Source: Cryptomeria japonica | Taxonomy: Eukaryota > Streptophyta > Pinopsida > Cupressales > Cupressaceae | DNA: 64,000 nt | NCBI RefSeq assembly: GCF_030272615.1 | Contig: NC_081415.1 | Coordinates: forward strand, 627,727,240 to 627,791,239 | Direction of reading: 5' to 3' | Shown: piece after piece, positions 11,018 through 21,570 of the stretch | How positions within the stretch are numbered: the first letter of the stretch is position 1 | Layout of the letters: every line of letters begins with the position of its first letter | Made by a program: the position numbers and the translations under genes | Notes under the pieces: model-generated | Seen by the model: the letters and a program-made list of their open reading frames with translations, nothing else | Told to the model about the DNA's origin: nothing | Database searches by the model: none

Positions 11018-12825
11018 CGGTCATATGAACACTACGTGCATATGCAAGCTAAAGTACAGAAAAGTAAACATTATTTGAAAAAGGATATATCCATAAGTCT
11101 GTCGAACGAAGCCCCCAGCGGTATCTGCAGTACACAGTTAGGAACCGCACCTTAAAACACACGTTAGATCACAAAATCACCTAATGCTTACTAAGGAAGG
11201 TGATGAAAATTCGAGGGTAGCTATATGCCCCCCCTGTTTCGGCTTGCTAATTTTAGTGAGTTGAAACAGGGTATCATGTTTACCACTTCGAATTGTTAAA
11301 GAAAATTGATGACAAATGCTCACAAGAAGATTCGATATGAGATTAAAAACTAATGGAGAATCATTTGGTAAGAAAGAGGACTAAACCTCAATTCCAACAC
11401 AACAAAGAGTGTGAGGATTTGAGAGTTCTCTAACACAAGATGAAGGATGTAAATGGAAACAAAATGCAAAGAGAAGAAAGAAAGGAAAAAAAGCATGAAT
11501 ACACACATTGGTGATCCATGAAAAGAATAGTGAGAGAAAACATGGACTTCTCGCCCCTAGATCTTGTCTAGGTGATCCATGTAAGGGAGGAGAGTGAGAA
11601 AGTCTAGCCTTATGCTGCTAGTTCCACTCAACCTCGTGCATGTGTGTGTAAGTGAGGTTAGAAGCACCTCATAGGAGTCTATGCCCGAGTATGCTACAAC
11701 CTGTATATGTATAGTACAAAAGCGTGACATCTTTCTCTAAGAGTCTGTGCTCTGGTTCCGAGAATAATCACCTTGCATAAAAGAAAAAAATGGAGACATC
11801 TCGCTCTAAGAGTCTGTGCTCTGGTTCCGAGAATGACCCATTGCTCAAAAAGTGTAATGTTTATATCATAAGCAAAGTAGAACAAGGATACCTACCTTCA
11901 TCACAAAAGAAGATACCCCAAAAATGCAACAATGTCATAGATCCAAGCAAGAGAGTTTTGCACTCTTTAAGAAAGGATAAGATAGTTGAAAAGGGATATC
12001 TTGTAGTATGTGTAAAGGAGATCCTTAGAGGAGAAGAGATCTTTGTACAAAAGACACCTATCCTCGAGAGGAATTGTCTTAGACAAATATAACATCTTCT
12101 AGAATAAGACAAAGAAGAGAATAAGAATGCAATACTTCCTTCTTTTGCGAGGTGAAAGTGATTCTTAATGAAGGATGACGCTCTTTTTAACCCAATTGGG
12201 AGAGTGAATTCATTATGGATGTATTTTACCAAGTGCAAAAGAGGTTGTAGTCAAGGACTTACACCTCTTGTAAGAGAGAATCCTTGAACCAACAACAACA
12301 AATGCATACAAGGAATAACATCAAATAATAAAGTTCACACCATCCACGAAATAGGAAAAAGTGGATCCTTAGATAAAAATAAGGAAAGATCATTGCCTCC
12401 CAAGGATAAGGTCAATGAGAAGGACTTACTCAATCTTCCAGGGAGAGATTTAGACATGAACAAAATGTACTACATACTCACATGAGTTCATGCAAGCAAG
12501 ACATTAGTGTATGTAAAATGCTCCTCATAAGAAGTGGGTAGGATAAGAAAGAGAATACACATCTTCTCCCATATCTAGGAAAAGAGGATTCTAAAGAAAA
12601 GATGATCAATATTTCCACATTATTACCCCAAAGGGAAATTTTAACCATAAAAAGAAGAGATGTATGAAATCACTCTTGTCCCCATAGGAACAAGAAAATT
12701 AGGCTATTATGTTGCTTCAAAAAATATGATTGCACTTGAAATTGTACCATCATGAATGACAATGAGCCCCCAGTAAATGAGCTACCAATGTCACATAATG
12801 ATGAGCAACATAACAGCCATTAATG
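11018..12825 (-). other. 3' untranslated interior of the nested element
   Basis: No gene is supported here. The stretch is A-rich on the + strand and holds a tandem duplication of a 69-bp unit at about 11722-11859, recognisable by GAGTCTGTGCTCTGGTTCCG at 11741 and again at 11810. It lies between the end of the long reading frame and the polypurine tract. Confidence 0.6.
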
Positions 12826-15705
12826 TTATTTAAAGACATGATAGATTGAATGAGGTATTTGAATATGACATGCTAAATGCTCAACTATAAGTGAGATCAA
12901 AAACATGTATAAAGTGATAAAAATTGAAGAAGAAAAGTCACAAGAAATCTTAGAAGAGGGATGAGTGTAATTTATTAGAGCCTTATCCCTAGAGGAAAGG
13001 ACTTTATGATGAATAGGAGATAAAGATTCATAAGTGGATTTAGAAATTTGAGGGGAGTCATAAAGAGATTTGTTCATTGCCAAGATTTCCTTATGAGGGG
13101 AATGAGAGTTGATAGAAGTAGAAGATGATTTAGTTGAAGTGAGATCATCATCACTACTAAATATAGCATTCACATTGAGAGATGGTCTTTTAGATGCTTT
13201 AGTGCATTTGCAGGGATTGTAGCCAAGTCCAAAGGCATAATTGTGAAAAATAGTCTCTAGAGGAACCTTCATCCCTTGTTCATGAGCGCCACAACCATTT
13301 CCATGATACCCATGCTTAGCAAAAATGCGAAAACCACGACCATAATGATCAGCCATTTCAGGAAGAGAAGGTGGTTTTTCATAAGACAAAGAATCAAACT
13401 CTTCATAATTAGAGGTGTGAGGAGAAGAAGTTTGAGAATTGGCCACAAAATTATTGCTCAAAGGTTCAGGTAAGACTGATTGATCTCTAGTTTCTTCCTT
13501 CTTTTTAACTTTAATCACTCTAGGAGGAACCCTATACTCACCTACAAAGGTGGGATTAAAGTCAAGAGATCCCCAATCGTCTTCTGTGAGAACCTTCTCA
13601 GGATCAAAAGCCTTTTCATGTGTAGATTCAAGTCGAGAAGAATCTTCTTCAGGAGCTCCAGACTCATCCAAAGAATTTTGATTATCATAGGGTAATGATT
13701 TGTTCATAGGTATCTTGTTTAAAGAGTCATCATTAGAAGAGGAAGATTTAGAAGAACTCCCTTTGGAAGTAGATGTTTGCAAACAAGCTTGAAAATTAGT
13801 ATCGCCTATCAAGGTATATGTCTTATTGTTATAAATAAATTTAACTTGTCTATGCAATGTAGAGGGGACAGCTTGCATACCGTGAATCCAAGGTCTCCCT
13901 AATAACAGGTTGTATGTTAGATTTCCCGACATAACATGGATAGGAGTAGGCAAAGTAACAGGTCCCACTATGATTGGTAAGGTGATAATACCTAATGAAG
14001 ACTTAGCCACATTATCAAAGCCTCGAATGGGACGAGAGTCAGGCTCAATAAGGGATGTATCCACATTCATCTTATGCAATAGATTGATGCTACACACATT
14101 AAGGCCAGAACCATTATCCACCAGTGTTCGTCTTATAGCAGTGTCATTTATGATAACCACAATCATCAAGGGATCATATTGTTGTTGAATTTCACTAGTA
14201 GGCAACTCATCTTGGGTAAACACAATTTGAGCTTTAGGATTCATCACAGAGTTAACTAAAGATGCTATATTACTAGATGTATTCGGTGGAGGAACATTCA
14301 AATCTTTCAAGGCATCTTGTAACATTCCATGATGAGCGGAAGAAGTTTGGATCAAATCCCAAAGGGATATCTTAGCAGGGGTAGCTTTAAGTTGTTCTAT
14401 GAGATCATATTCCTTACCAAGAACTTGTGAAATACGTGGAGCTTGTGGAAGAATTGGTTGGGAAGGAGGAAGTGAAGTTGGGATAACTGGAGGAGGATTA
14501 GGTTGCCTATTGTTTCTTGTGTTATAGGTATGGGCAACCGCATGATAACTCTCTCTAGTCAGTTGCTTAGCATACTCATAAGGGCTCTTAGTAGAATAAC
14601 CTCCTTGCACAGTAATAATAGGTTTCTTAGGCGTGCAAAAAGAATCATTAGCATAACCACCTTGAACCACTAAGATAGGCTTATTTAAAGGTTGAGAGTT
14701 TTGAGAAGGACAAGAACCTTGGACAGTGAAGAGAGGTTTGTTAGGTGTTTCATTCACACGTATCAAATTGATTGAGGATGGTTCAGAGGAATGAACAAAA
14801 GTGTTGGAAGAATTATTGATAGTCTTCTCTTGCACTAAAATCTTATCACGGATTAAATCAATTTTAGGAGAGAGACAAGGGGTAGGCATTGCTGTTCCAG
14901 TAGGAAGAGTAATACTAGGAAAGGTCATATCATCCTCTATCATCAAATGATCTACATGGGGAATAAAATCTCTAGGAGAAGGATCAACATTACTCTCTAA
15001 AGTCTCACTTTTGAGAGGGAGATCTCTGAAAGAAATGTTAACCATCTTGCTTTGAACTAGGGTTTCCTTATGAGTAGAACCAAGTTGAGGAGAGGGAGAT
15101 GCTTTATTTTTAGAGGGAGAATAATTAAGATTCAAGGAAGGTGAGAAACTATCAAGGGAGTTTTCAATCTTGATTTCATCCCCTTTGGCTAGGGTTCTCT
15201 CACGGGGTAGAGAATAATCTACACCTTCTTCCAATGGTTCATCCCAAATAGTGAAGTTGTTGAAAGGAATGTTTGAAGTATTGTCAATTTCGGGAGAGGA
15301 GATAACATTGTTTATTAATTCCTCATCCTTAGAAGGGAGAGCATCAATAGATGTGTTAAACTCATCCTCTTTCCTCAAAATATGTTCAATATGATCTTTA
15401 GGGGAGAGAGAATTAAGGAAAGTGCTTATTATTTCATCTTCTTTCTCTAAGGGATGCTTATGAGTAAAACAAACTTTAGGAGAAGGGTAAGCATTTATCA
15501 TTAATTCATCATCTCTAGTGGGAATTTTGTTGGAAAAGGAAATGCCATCACTAGGAAATGTAGGGATCATGTCATCTTCTTGCACAGAAGGATCCTCATG
15601 AAGGGAGTGTTTTTTAGGAGGAACATGAACATATTTCTCCAAAGATTCATGCTTAGGAAGGAGATCTTTGAAAGAAGTGTTCATAACCTCTTGTTGCACT
15701 AACAT
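12826..15705 (-). CDS. Gag/protease-like polyprotein with G-patch, 959 codons, intact
   Basis: The protein begins with about 350 residues of acidic, Ser/Pro-rich, internally repeated sequence (LVQ..., SPK..., KEDE... blocks). Three short repeats of the type KPI-x-VQGGY follow, then the conserved module that leads into the protease (YDLIEQLKATPAKISLWDLI). The protease motif LVDNGSGLN has its Asp near residue 530, and NLLLGRPWIHGMQAVPST comes later. A G-patch-like block lies at about residues 783-818 (GRGFRIFAKHGYHGNG, then EQGMKVPLETIF). I find no RT or integrase downstream. The ATG at 15705 overlaps the stop of the upstream frame. The function is probably structural plus protease in trans with a Tat-type partner; this is inferred, and substrates are unknown. 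Confidence 0.75.
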   Translation of the reverse strand: MLVQQEVMNTSFKDLLPKHESLEKYVHVPPKKHSLHEDPSVQEDDMIPTFPSDGISFSNKIPTRDDELMINAYPSPKVCFTHKHPLEKEDEIISTFLNSLSPKDHIEHILRKEDEFNTSIDALPSKDEELINNVISSPEIDNTSNIPFNNFTIWDEPLEEGVDYSLPRERTLAKGDEIKIENSLDSFSPSLNLNYSPSKNKASPSPQLGSTHKETLVQSKMVNISFRDLPLKSETLESNVDPSPRDFIPHVDHLMIEDDMTFPSITLPTGTAMPTPCLSPKIDLIRDKILVQEKTINNSSNTFVHSSEPSSINLIRVNETPNKPLFTVQGSCPSQNSQPLNKPILVVQGGYANDSFCTPKKPIITVQGGYSTKSPYEYAKQLTRESYHAVAHTYNTRNNRQPNPPPVIPTSLPPSQPILPQAPRISQVLGKEYDLIEQLKATPAKISLWDLIQTSSAHHGMLQDALKDLNVPPPNTSSNIASLVNSVMNPKAQIVFTQDELPTSEIQQQYDPLMIVVIINDTAIRRTLVDNGSGLNVCSINLLHKMNVDTSLIEPDSRPIRGFDNVAKSSLGIITLPIIVGPVTLPTPIHVMSGNLTYNLLLGRPWIHGMQAVPSTLHRQVKFIYNNKTYTLIGDTNFQACLQTSTSKGSSSKSSSSNDDSLNKIPMNKSLPYDNQNSLDESGAPEEDSSRLESTHEKAFDPEKVLTEDDWGSLDFNPTFVGEYRVPPRVIKVKKKEETRDQSVLPEPLSNNFVANSQTSSPHTSNYEEFDSLSYEKPPSLPEMADHYGRGFRIFAKHGYHGNGCGAHEQGMKVPLETIFHNYAFGLGYNPCKCTKASKRPSLNVNAIFSSDDDLTSTKSSSTSINSHSPHKEILAMNKSLYDSPQISKSTYESLSPIHHKVLSSRDKALINYTHPSSKISCDFSSSIFITLYMFLISLIVEHLACHIQIPHSIYHVFK

Positions 15706-16049
15706 GCCCCATTGGAAGGACCAACTTTAGGAGAAAATAATTCAATGTCCATCAATACCTTTTCACTTAGAGAGGCATCATGGAGGGAAGGTGAAGTAAC
15801 ATTAAGAAAGGTGTTTATGATATCATTCTCTTCCTCTAGGATAGCTAAATAGGAAGGGCACATTTTAGGAGAGTTGTTAAGATCACTCTTAAAGTCTTCA
15901 TCCTTAGAGCATGGGAGAGTCTCAAAGGGATTGGTAGAAACTCTTTTAGGCACTAAAATGTTGTTATATATGAGGGGAGGTCCTTTAGAGGAAGGAAAAA
16001 TTGAAACAAGGGAAGCTAACCCATTATCACATCTATGGAATGAATGCAT
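15699..16049 (-). CDS. upstream reading frame of the nested element, 116 codons
   Basis: This frame starts at ATG 16049 and ends TAG at 15701-15699, overlapping the next start as ATGTTAG. Its composition (Ser/Pro/Lys/acidic, with SPK and EEENDIINTFLN blocks) is the same as the N-terminus of the 959-codon frame, and the latter repeats similar blocks (KEDEIISTFLN). It is therefore either the original N-terminus separated by one frameshift or a short leader frame translated ahead of the main one. There is no known domain. Confidence 0.5.
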   Translation of the reverse strand: MHSFHRCDNGLASLVSIFPSSKGPPLIYNNILVPKRVSTNPFETLPCSKDEDFKSDLNNSPKMCPSYLAILEEENDIINTFLNVTSPSLHDASLSEKVLMDIELFSPKVGPSNGAC

Positions 16050-16365
16050 AATGACAACAATTTTCCTCTTTCAAATGATAACACATGCAAAATAGAAGAA
16101 AATGTTCAATTTTAACCAATGCAAGCACTTAGAATGTAGATTTAGAAAATGAAATTTATGATTCAAATGAGTTCCTAAATCAGATTTGAAATTATTGATC
16201 CCAATTAAGCTATCCACAAGTTCAACTTTGAATTGAAAAATTAGGGTTTTAGCAAAAATTTCCTCTAAATTTTTGAATCTTGCAAGAAATTAAAACTTTT
16301 AAATACAAATTTGAATTTGAAAACACTCAAATTTGAAAACATAAATCAGAATTAGAGAAGATTGG

Positions 16366-16385
16366 AGTTCACGTCGGGTTCACCA
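16366..16385 (-). promoter_or_regulatory. primer binding site of the nested element
   Basis: Minus-strand text is TGGTGAACCCGACGTGAACT, starting three bases inside the 5' LTR. A leading TGG complements the CCA end of a tRNA. I could not assign the tRNA with certainty from memory. Confidence 0.75.
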
Positions 16386-16388
16386 AAA

Positions 16389-18056
16389 TGTGTAGGAGAA
16401 AAAGTGACACTAAGCAAACATGCCCTAATCTCACTTTCAACCACACACTTGTGGAATACGAAAGAGCCTAGAGGTATCACACAATTGGCTACTTCTTCTT
16501 GTGGAAGAGAGAGCCACGGGCTACCTATTAGGATTTCTATTCCTTTGTTGCAATTGAAAGATACAATGATGCAAGTTCAATCCCTAACCCCAAAGTACAA
16601 GTATGAACTAATAACGAGATTGCAGAATTGAACTTAAACAATGGAAAGCTGTAAATACAAGGACAAGACAAGAATGCAAATGCGTACCCAGAGTTAAAAT
16701 CTGAGTGAAATGTTCGGGACGGGGGCGTGGGCACCACTGTCCTGATTCTGCACCTGAAACTGCTCTGGAAACTCCTGTTTTGCAACCTGGCAAGCTGTCA
16801 AAAATGCTGAAAATGCTGTCTGTCAGGAGGACCAGGGCGCCCAGCGCCCCTGTCCCAGGGACTAGGGTGCCCAGCGCCCCTGTCCTGGCAGGACCAGGGT
16901 GCTCCACGCCCATGTCCTGGTCTTTTGCTCTGAAACTTGATGTGTTGTTTGGTCTCCGTCTGCTTCTTCCGGATCTGTAACTTGCGGCGTCGTCCGAGTC
17001 CCGAAACCTGCACTTATATCTGAAAAGGGGATGGGTGGCTATATAGGGTTTTGCCTTAGTCAAACCCCCGCTTCGGTGATTTCCACCTCCACGAATAGCC
17101 AAGTTGTATTGTAAAATGTATTGTGTGTGCAGACCTAGTGTGTGTGTAAGGTCCTTAAATGCAAGAAAGCAAACTAGAGCAACGTAGAAAGTAAACCCTA
17201 ATTGCTTGTAAATGATAATGTAAATGCTCTAAATCAAGATGCAAAGTGATCTAAAGCATGAATAAAGGATATTTGAAGCTTATGCAAAGACATGAAAACA
17301 ACATGAAATCATACCCAACCCTCAAGGGAGGAGTACAAGCCAATCTTCAGTCGGTAATCTCCTATTGTTCTTCAATGTCTTTCAAGCCCTAAATGGATGA
17401 ATGAAATTGATAAATGCTTGATGGATGGATGTTGAATGTTATTGAAGTCTTCAAAGATCTTCTCTTTCGCTGCATATGAGGTTCCTGAAAATGAAAATCG
17501 GATCCTTTTCAATGAAGAAAGAGAGCTCTTATATATGAAACCCTAGGTCTTAATTTCAACTTTAGGCCGACTTAGAGATTGAATCTCCCACCAATTTCTT
17601 GGGGTTAAGCTTTATTTTATGATTGGATCGCGCTCCTAAAATTTCGGGAAAAATGTCCGGGACCATGTTGCACTCCGGGCGCCATGGTCCCGACAACTTT
17701 TCACCAAATTTTTAGGGCCGTCAGATATGATGATTTTAGAGAGAATCCCAAAGTTACAGGTGATTTCGAGATGTTTTGACCCCCGAAACCAAGCCCCCAA
17801 GTTCAAAATAGGACCTAATTAGGGTTTTTGATTAAATGATGTATTTGAGGAATAAAATGAAAGGGGCACACTTTAATGAAAGGGCCCAACTTTATGATAT
17901 GGGAGATGATAAAATAGAACCTTAGACCTAATTAATTTAATTAATTAAGTGCTAAAGGGGAAATGCAATGCAAAATGCAAAATGCGCCAAGGCAGGTGCT
18001 AAACTAGGTGTGAAATTGTACCACCCAAGCAAGTGCGTACAATTTACGAGGCTACA
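16389..18056 (-). repeat. 5' LTR of the nested element
   Basis: This is the partner of 9336-11000, with the same termini, the same GC-rich triple repeat (16828-16921) and the same TATA-like elements on the minus strand (near 17527-17540). Transcription of the element should start here and run leftward. Confidence 0.95.
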
Positions 18057-18061
18057 CAAAC
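18057..18061. repeat. target site duplication, right copy (CAAAC)
   Basis: An exact match to 9331-9335, directly after the CA terminus. Confidence 0.93.
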
Positions 18062-18534
18062 CACAAATCTGCATATCATCATTTCATCAACATAAACACA
18101 AGTACTATCTAACTCATAAGTAGCATCATTCATTCATCATTTTGCATACATAGTCATCATGACATTACATACATAAAGCATAACAATGCATCATACATGT
18201 ATTAACCTACATCCACATGTTAGCATCACATTCATAAACATGCATAGAGACATCATACAATCATCATCATACACATATAGAAAGAAAAATCATCTATAAC
18301 ATCCATCTAACCATAAATCATAATCATCATCCTGCATCAAACCATACATATCATCAATATGCATATCATCACAAAAGATGGGATCTCCTCATATATCACA
18401 TCATATATCATCTCGCAAAAGCATACATGTATCAGAGTACAGTGATGTCAAAAATATCAGCTACCAAGAGCCATCCAAGTCACAGTCCAAAATGACAATG
18501 TAATAAAATACATAAATCTCTCTCAAATGGCACT
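18062..18534. other. CAT-rich tail of the Tat element, right part
   Basis: Low-complexity sequence dominated by CATCAT and CATACAT words with no gene. It resembles the composition of 8430-9335 on the other side of the nested insertion, as expected if the two were once contiguous. Confidence 0.6.
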
Positions 18535-21241
18535 CTAGCTAGATGCTGCACCCCCATCACCACCTACTCCACCACTACCCCCTGTACCACCTGCACTACC
18601 TCATCATGGAGGAACCATAACACCATCACTGCTCTGCATCCTCTGAGACCGCTCTGATCTTGCCCGAGGCATCGGTGAATAACTCAGTGCCCGCTAATTG
18701 GATGATACCACCTGCTCATATAAACCCCGCCAGTAGTCAATCTCTCCCCCTGCTCGCTCGAGTGCACATAGTAACGCATCCTATCCTTGTGCTCCCTCCA
18801 AGATCCGAACCCTCTCTCGCAGTTGCATCACCCTATCCACATCATCATCCTGCTCTCGCCTCACTATTGTCAACTTTGATTGCCGTGCAAACAACTAAAC
18901 ATCTCTAGCTGCAATCTCTACCTCACAATCCTCCATTTGTGCCTTAGTGACTGTAAGTCGAGTCTTCATATATACTAGCATATGCTCCTGTAAATCTCCT
19001 CCTCCCATCCCCATAGGATCCTCTCCTCCACCTCTAGCTCCCTCTCCTCCACTAGTAGCTCCCTCTCCCATATCCATAGGTGCCTCTCCCTCCCCAATAT
19101 CCCTGCCACCTAGTCTGACTCCTCCCTGAATCAAAGGACCTTGTGATAGTTGCAATGGTTGCTCGCCTCTCCCTCTCCACTGTAACCATCCTCCTCCACC
19201 ACCTCCACCTCCAAATCCACCACCACCTCCAAATCCACCACCACCACCCCCTCCACCTCTTCCTCCTCCTCCAAAACCTCCACCTCCACCTCCCCTACCT
19301 CCCCCACTACCTCCTCCTTCATCACCTCTACCTCCTCCTCATACTCCTCTGCCACCTCTCCTTTGTCTTCGTCTCCTATCATCCTCAAATGATGGTACTG
19401 GCTCAGATCGATCTGAAATGTGTGGAATAGGATGCACGATACGATACTGCGTGTACTCCTCTCTCATTCCTGCATCCACAATCCTTGGCCTCATATGTCA
19501 TGGTCTCACTTGTAAATTCCAAAACTTGGCTAAGGCTTGATCATACGGTAACACTGGCCCCCACTGAAATCTCTCTTGTACCGCCCATGCATACTCCCCT
19601 AATCCACTCGACAATCTTTGCCTCCAACCGAACTGCCTCATCAACCTGGCACCTATCTCTCAACATTGTAGGATGTCCTAGCAATCATATACCGTGTCAT
19701 AAATACATAAGGCAAAGCCTCTGCATCATCCTCCCAAGGCTCACACTCAATAAATGGCTTCCATATCAGTACATCCAAATCATCTAATGCCTGTTGCCAC
19801 CACTCCAACTTCCCCAAGTGGGGTTGACTCATCATACCTCTATACATATACACATAGGGCTGATCTACTGCCCTGAATCTGAAACATACTGGTCATGTAA
19901 TTGGTAGGTGCTCCCATGCCCAGATATGTAACAAAGTAATGCCAACCCCCAGAGAGCTTGTCTCCCGGTATACCACCTCATGCAGCTCCCTGTATAGGTA
20001 TGATAGCACACATGGCCCCCATGCATAGCAGGTCCCATCTGTCACCATGCGCTCAATCACCTGGCCCTAACCCACGACCAATCCATGCAATCGTCGATCG
20101 GGGCACAACAAACCCTCGATAATGCCTGATAAAACAACTAGTAATGGCTCATATAATGCCTCTATCTCTTCCCACGCGATCAAGCCATCCTGATTGTAGA
20201 AATCCTCATTGAACATCCGATGTACCACTGCTATACCCAATCCTCTAACATACATCACTAGATCCCCTCGGATAGGGATATGCAAAATCAGCCACACATC
20301 CTCTAGTGTAACGATCATCTCTCCCGTTGATAAATGGAATGTGCAGGTCTCACTATGCCACCGCTCCACTAATGCAGTCACTAGTCCATGATTCATCCGA
20401 GTCACGGGCATGTACATCATGTCATATAGTCTAGTCGCCGCAACACAATCAATCTCTGCCTCAGTCAGCTGATCTCGCAGCTGCTGCGTGGCCGGATGCC
20501 ACTCTCGCATCTGAAGCACGGGAAGATCCTCCTACACACACATCAACATCATCATCTGTTGTTTTGTTTGAAAATTTCTTAAGTTTAAACCTAGACTATC
20601 AACAAATACTTTGATCAAGTATCTTCGGGTCTCAATAGGTAAGCGATCATGGCAAACCTAGACTACAACAAACATTTATCATAATGACCTAGTCTCAATG
20701 GGGCTGCCATGATTCAAAACAACTTATCCATCCATCCACCCAACATCGGCATCAGGAGATCATGTTCCTAACACTGGGGCATCTATTTTTTTCAGACAAT
20801 AGTGCTATTTTGTTGACAGTCGCACTAAAACAACAAACATGCTAAATGACCTATACAAAAGCGCCATAACATGGCGATAGCGCTACAACAACATTAGCGC
20901 TAATGCTACTATAAAACTATGCTACAACAAGCCGATAGCGCTAAAACCACTATACAATAGCGATAGTAGCAAAAAAACTCTATTTTAGTTGACAACCGCG
21001 CTAAAACAAAGTTTTAGCGCTATTGTCATAGTTGGACTTGGACGCTTGCAAAAACATATAAAAAATGCATGAAAAACAAAAATTCAAATTTGAGTACCAC
21101 TGGTCCATAGTCATCTGGCCGCTGGAATTGATGGACTCGCTTTAGTCGATGATCTGCTATCATTACTGACATGCTGACTATTGCTCGCTCTTTCACAAAA
21201 GTCACTATCAGAGCTCTGAATCGCTGTGGAGATGGATGCAA
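18535..21241 (-). pseudogene. antisense plant mobile domain (PMD) gene, two exons, with RGG-rich tail
   Basis: Exon 1 is 21241-21098 (48 codons, ends CCAGTG then GT). Exon 2 runs from 20531, after a GTAG acceptor, to a TAG at 18535-18537. Both join in phase 0. The PMD is clear: TALVERWHSETCTFHLSTGEM, VTLEDVWLILHIPIRGD, WAWEHLPIT, KLEWWQQALDDLDVLIWKP, and a C-terminal GLMRQFGW block. A Gly-rich RGG/FGGGG tract follows near 19390-19180, then a charged stretch with coiled-coil look (LRERVRILEGA) and a Gly-rich end. The copy is broken: TAG near 20064, TGA near 19890 (Arg expected), a frameshift near 19650, and further stops. PMD proteins include the Arabidopsis MAIN/MAIL1 family and transposon-borne relatives. 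The location upstream of a polypurine tract and LTR suggests an antisense extra gene of a Tat retrotransposon. Confidence 0.8.
20532..21097 (-). other. phase-0 intron of the PMD gene with a palindrome array
   Basis: The splice sites on the minus strand are GTG then GTACTC at 21097 and TGTGTAG then GAGGAT at 20532. From about 20790 to 21035 the intron holds a dense set of TAGCGCTA or near-TAGCGCTA palindromes separated by A-rich spacers. The array can pair with itself in many registers. Confidence 0.7.
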
Positions 21242-21265
21242 ATGACCCTGTTTTTACCCCTTCCC

Positions 21266-21280
21266 CTCCATATATACCCT
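21266..21280 (-). promoter_or_regulatory. TATA-like element upstream of the PMD gene
   Basis: The minus strand reads GGGTATATATGGAGG about 30 bases before the likely start codon at 21241, preceded by TTAGGGTTAGGG-type text. It suggests the antisense gene carries its own promoter rather than using the LTR. Confidence 0.5.
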
Positions 21281-21570
21281 AAGCCCTAACCCTAATTTTA
21301 CCCCCCTCACCGTCGTGGTCCCCGTGAACTTCCAATGCCTCTCATTTCTTCATTTTACTCCCGATTTCTTCCGTTCGTTCACCGTTATTGCTATTTTCTT
21401 CTCTTCTACCTCTCTGCCAATTCTCATTCTTTTTCGAGAGATCGCCCGATTTATCAAAATTTTTCGGCCCATCTCTCGAGAGGGCATACCACCCATTAAA
21501 TTAACATTTATGGGGCATATTTCTTCACACCTATTTTTCTTTCTTTAAAAATGACATGATAAACTGCATC

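Larger units (their letters stand above)
9336..18056 (-). mobile_element. complete nested LTR retrotransposon, probably non-autonomous
   Basis: Two long terminal repeats (9336-11000 and 16389-18056) begin TGTGTAGGAG and end GCTACA on the + strand and are flanked by CAAAC on both sides. The primer binding site lies inside the right LTR and the polypurine tract inside the left LTR, so the element is transcribed on the minus strand. The 5.4-kb interior encodes a long Gag/protease/G-patch-type protein but no recognisable reverse transcriptase, RNase H or integrase on either strand. It must therefore have depended on enzymes from a relative. The LTRs differ at only a few dozen sites by eye, so it is younger than the host element. 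Confidence 0.93.

Noticed and set aside
13276-14188. Plus-strand open frames opposite the 959-codon frame
   Set aside because: Shadows of the minus-strand protein with no domain of their own.
19131-19430. Glu/Val-rich (minus) and Leu/His-rich (+) frames
   Set aside because: They are the other frames of the Gly/Arg-rich tail of the PMD gene, whose frame is supported by flanking homology.
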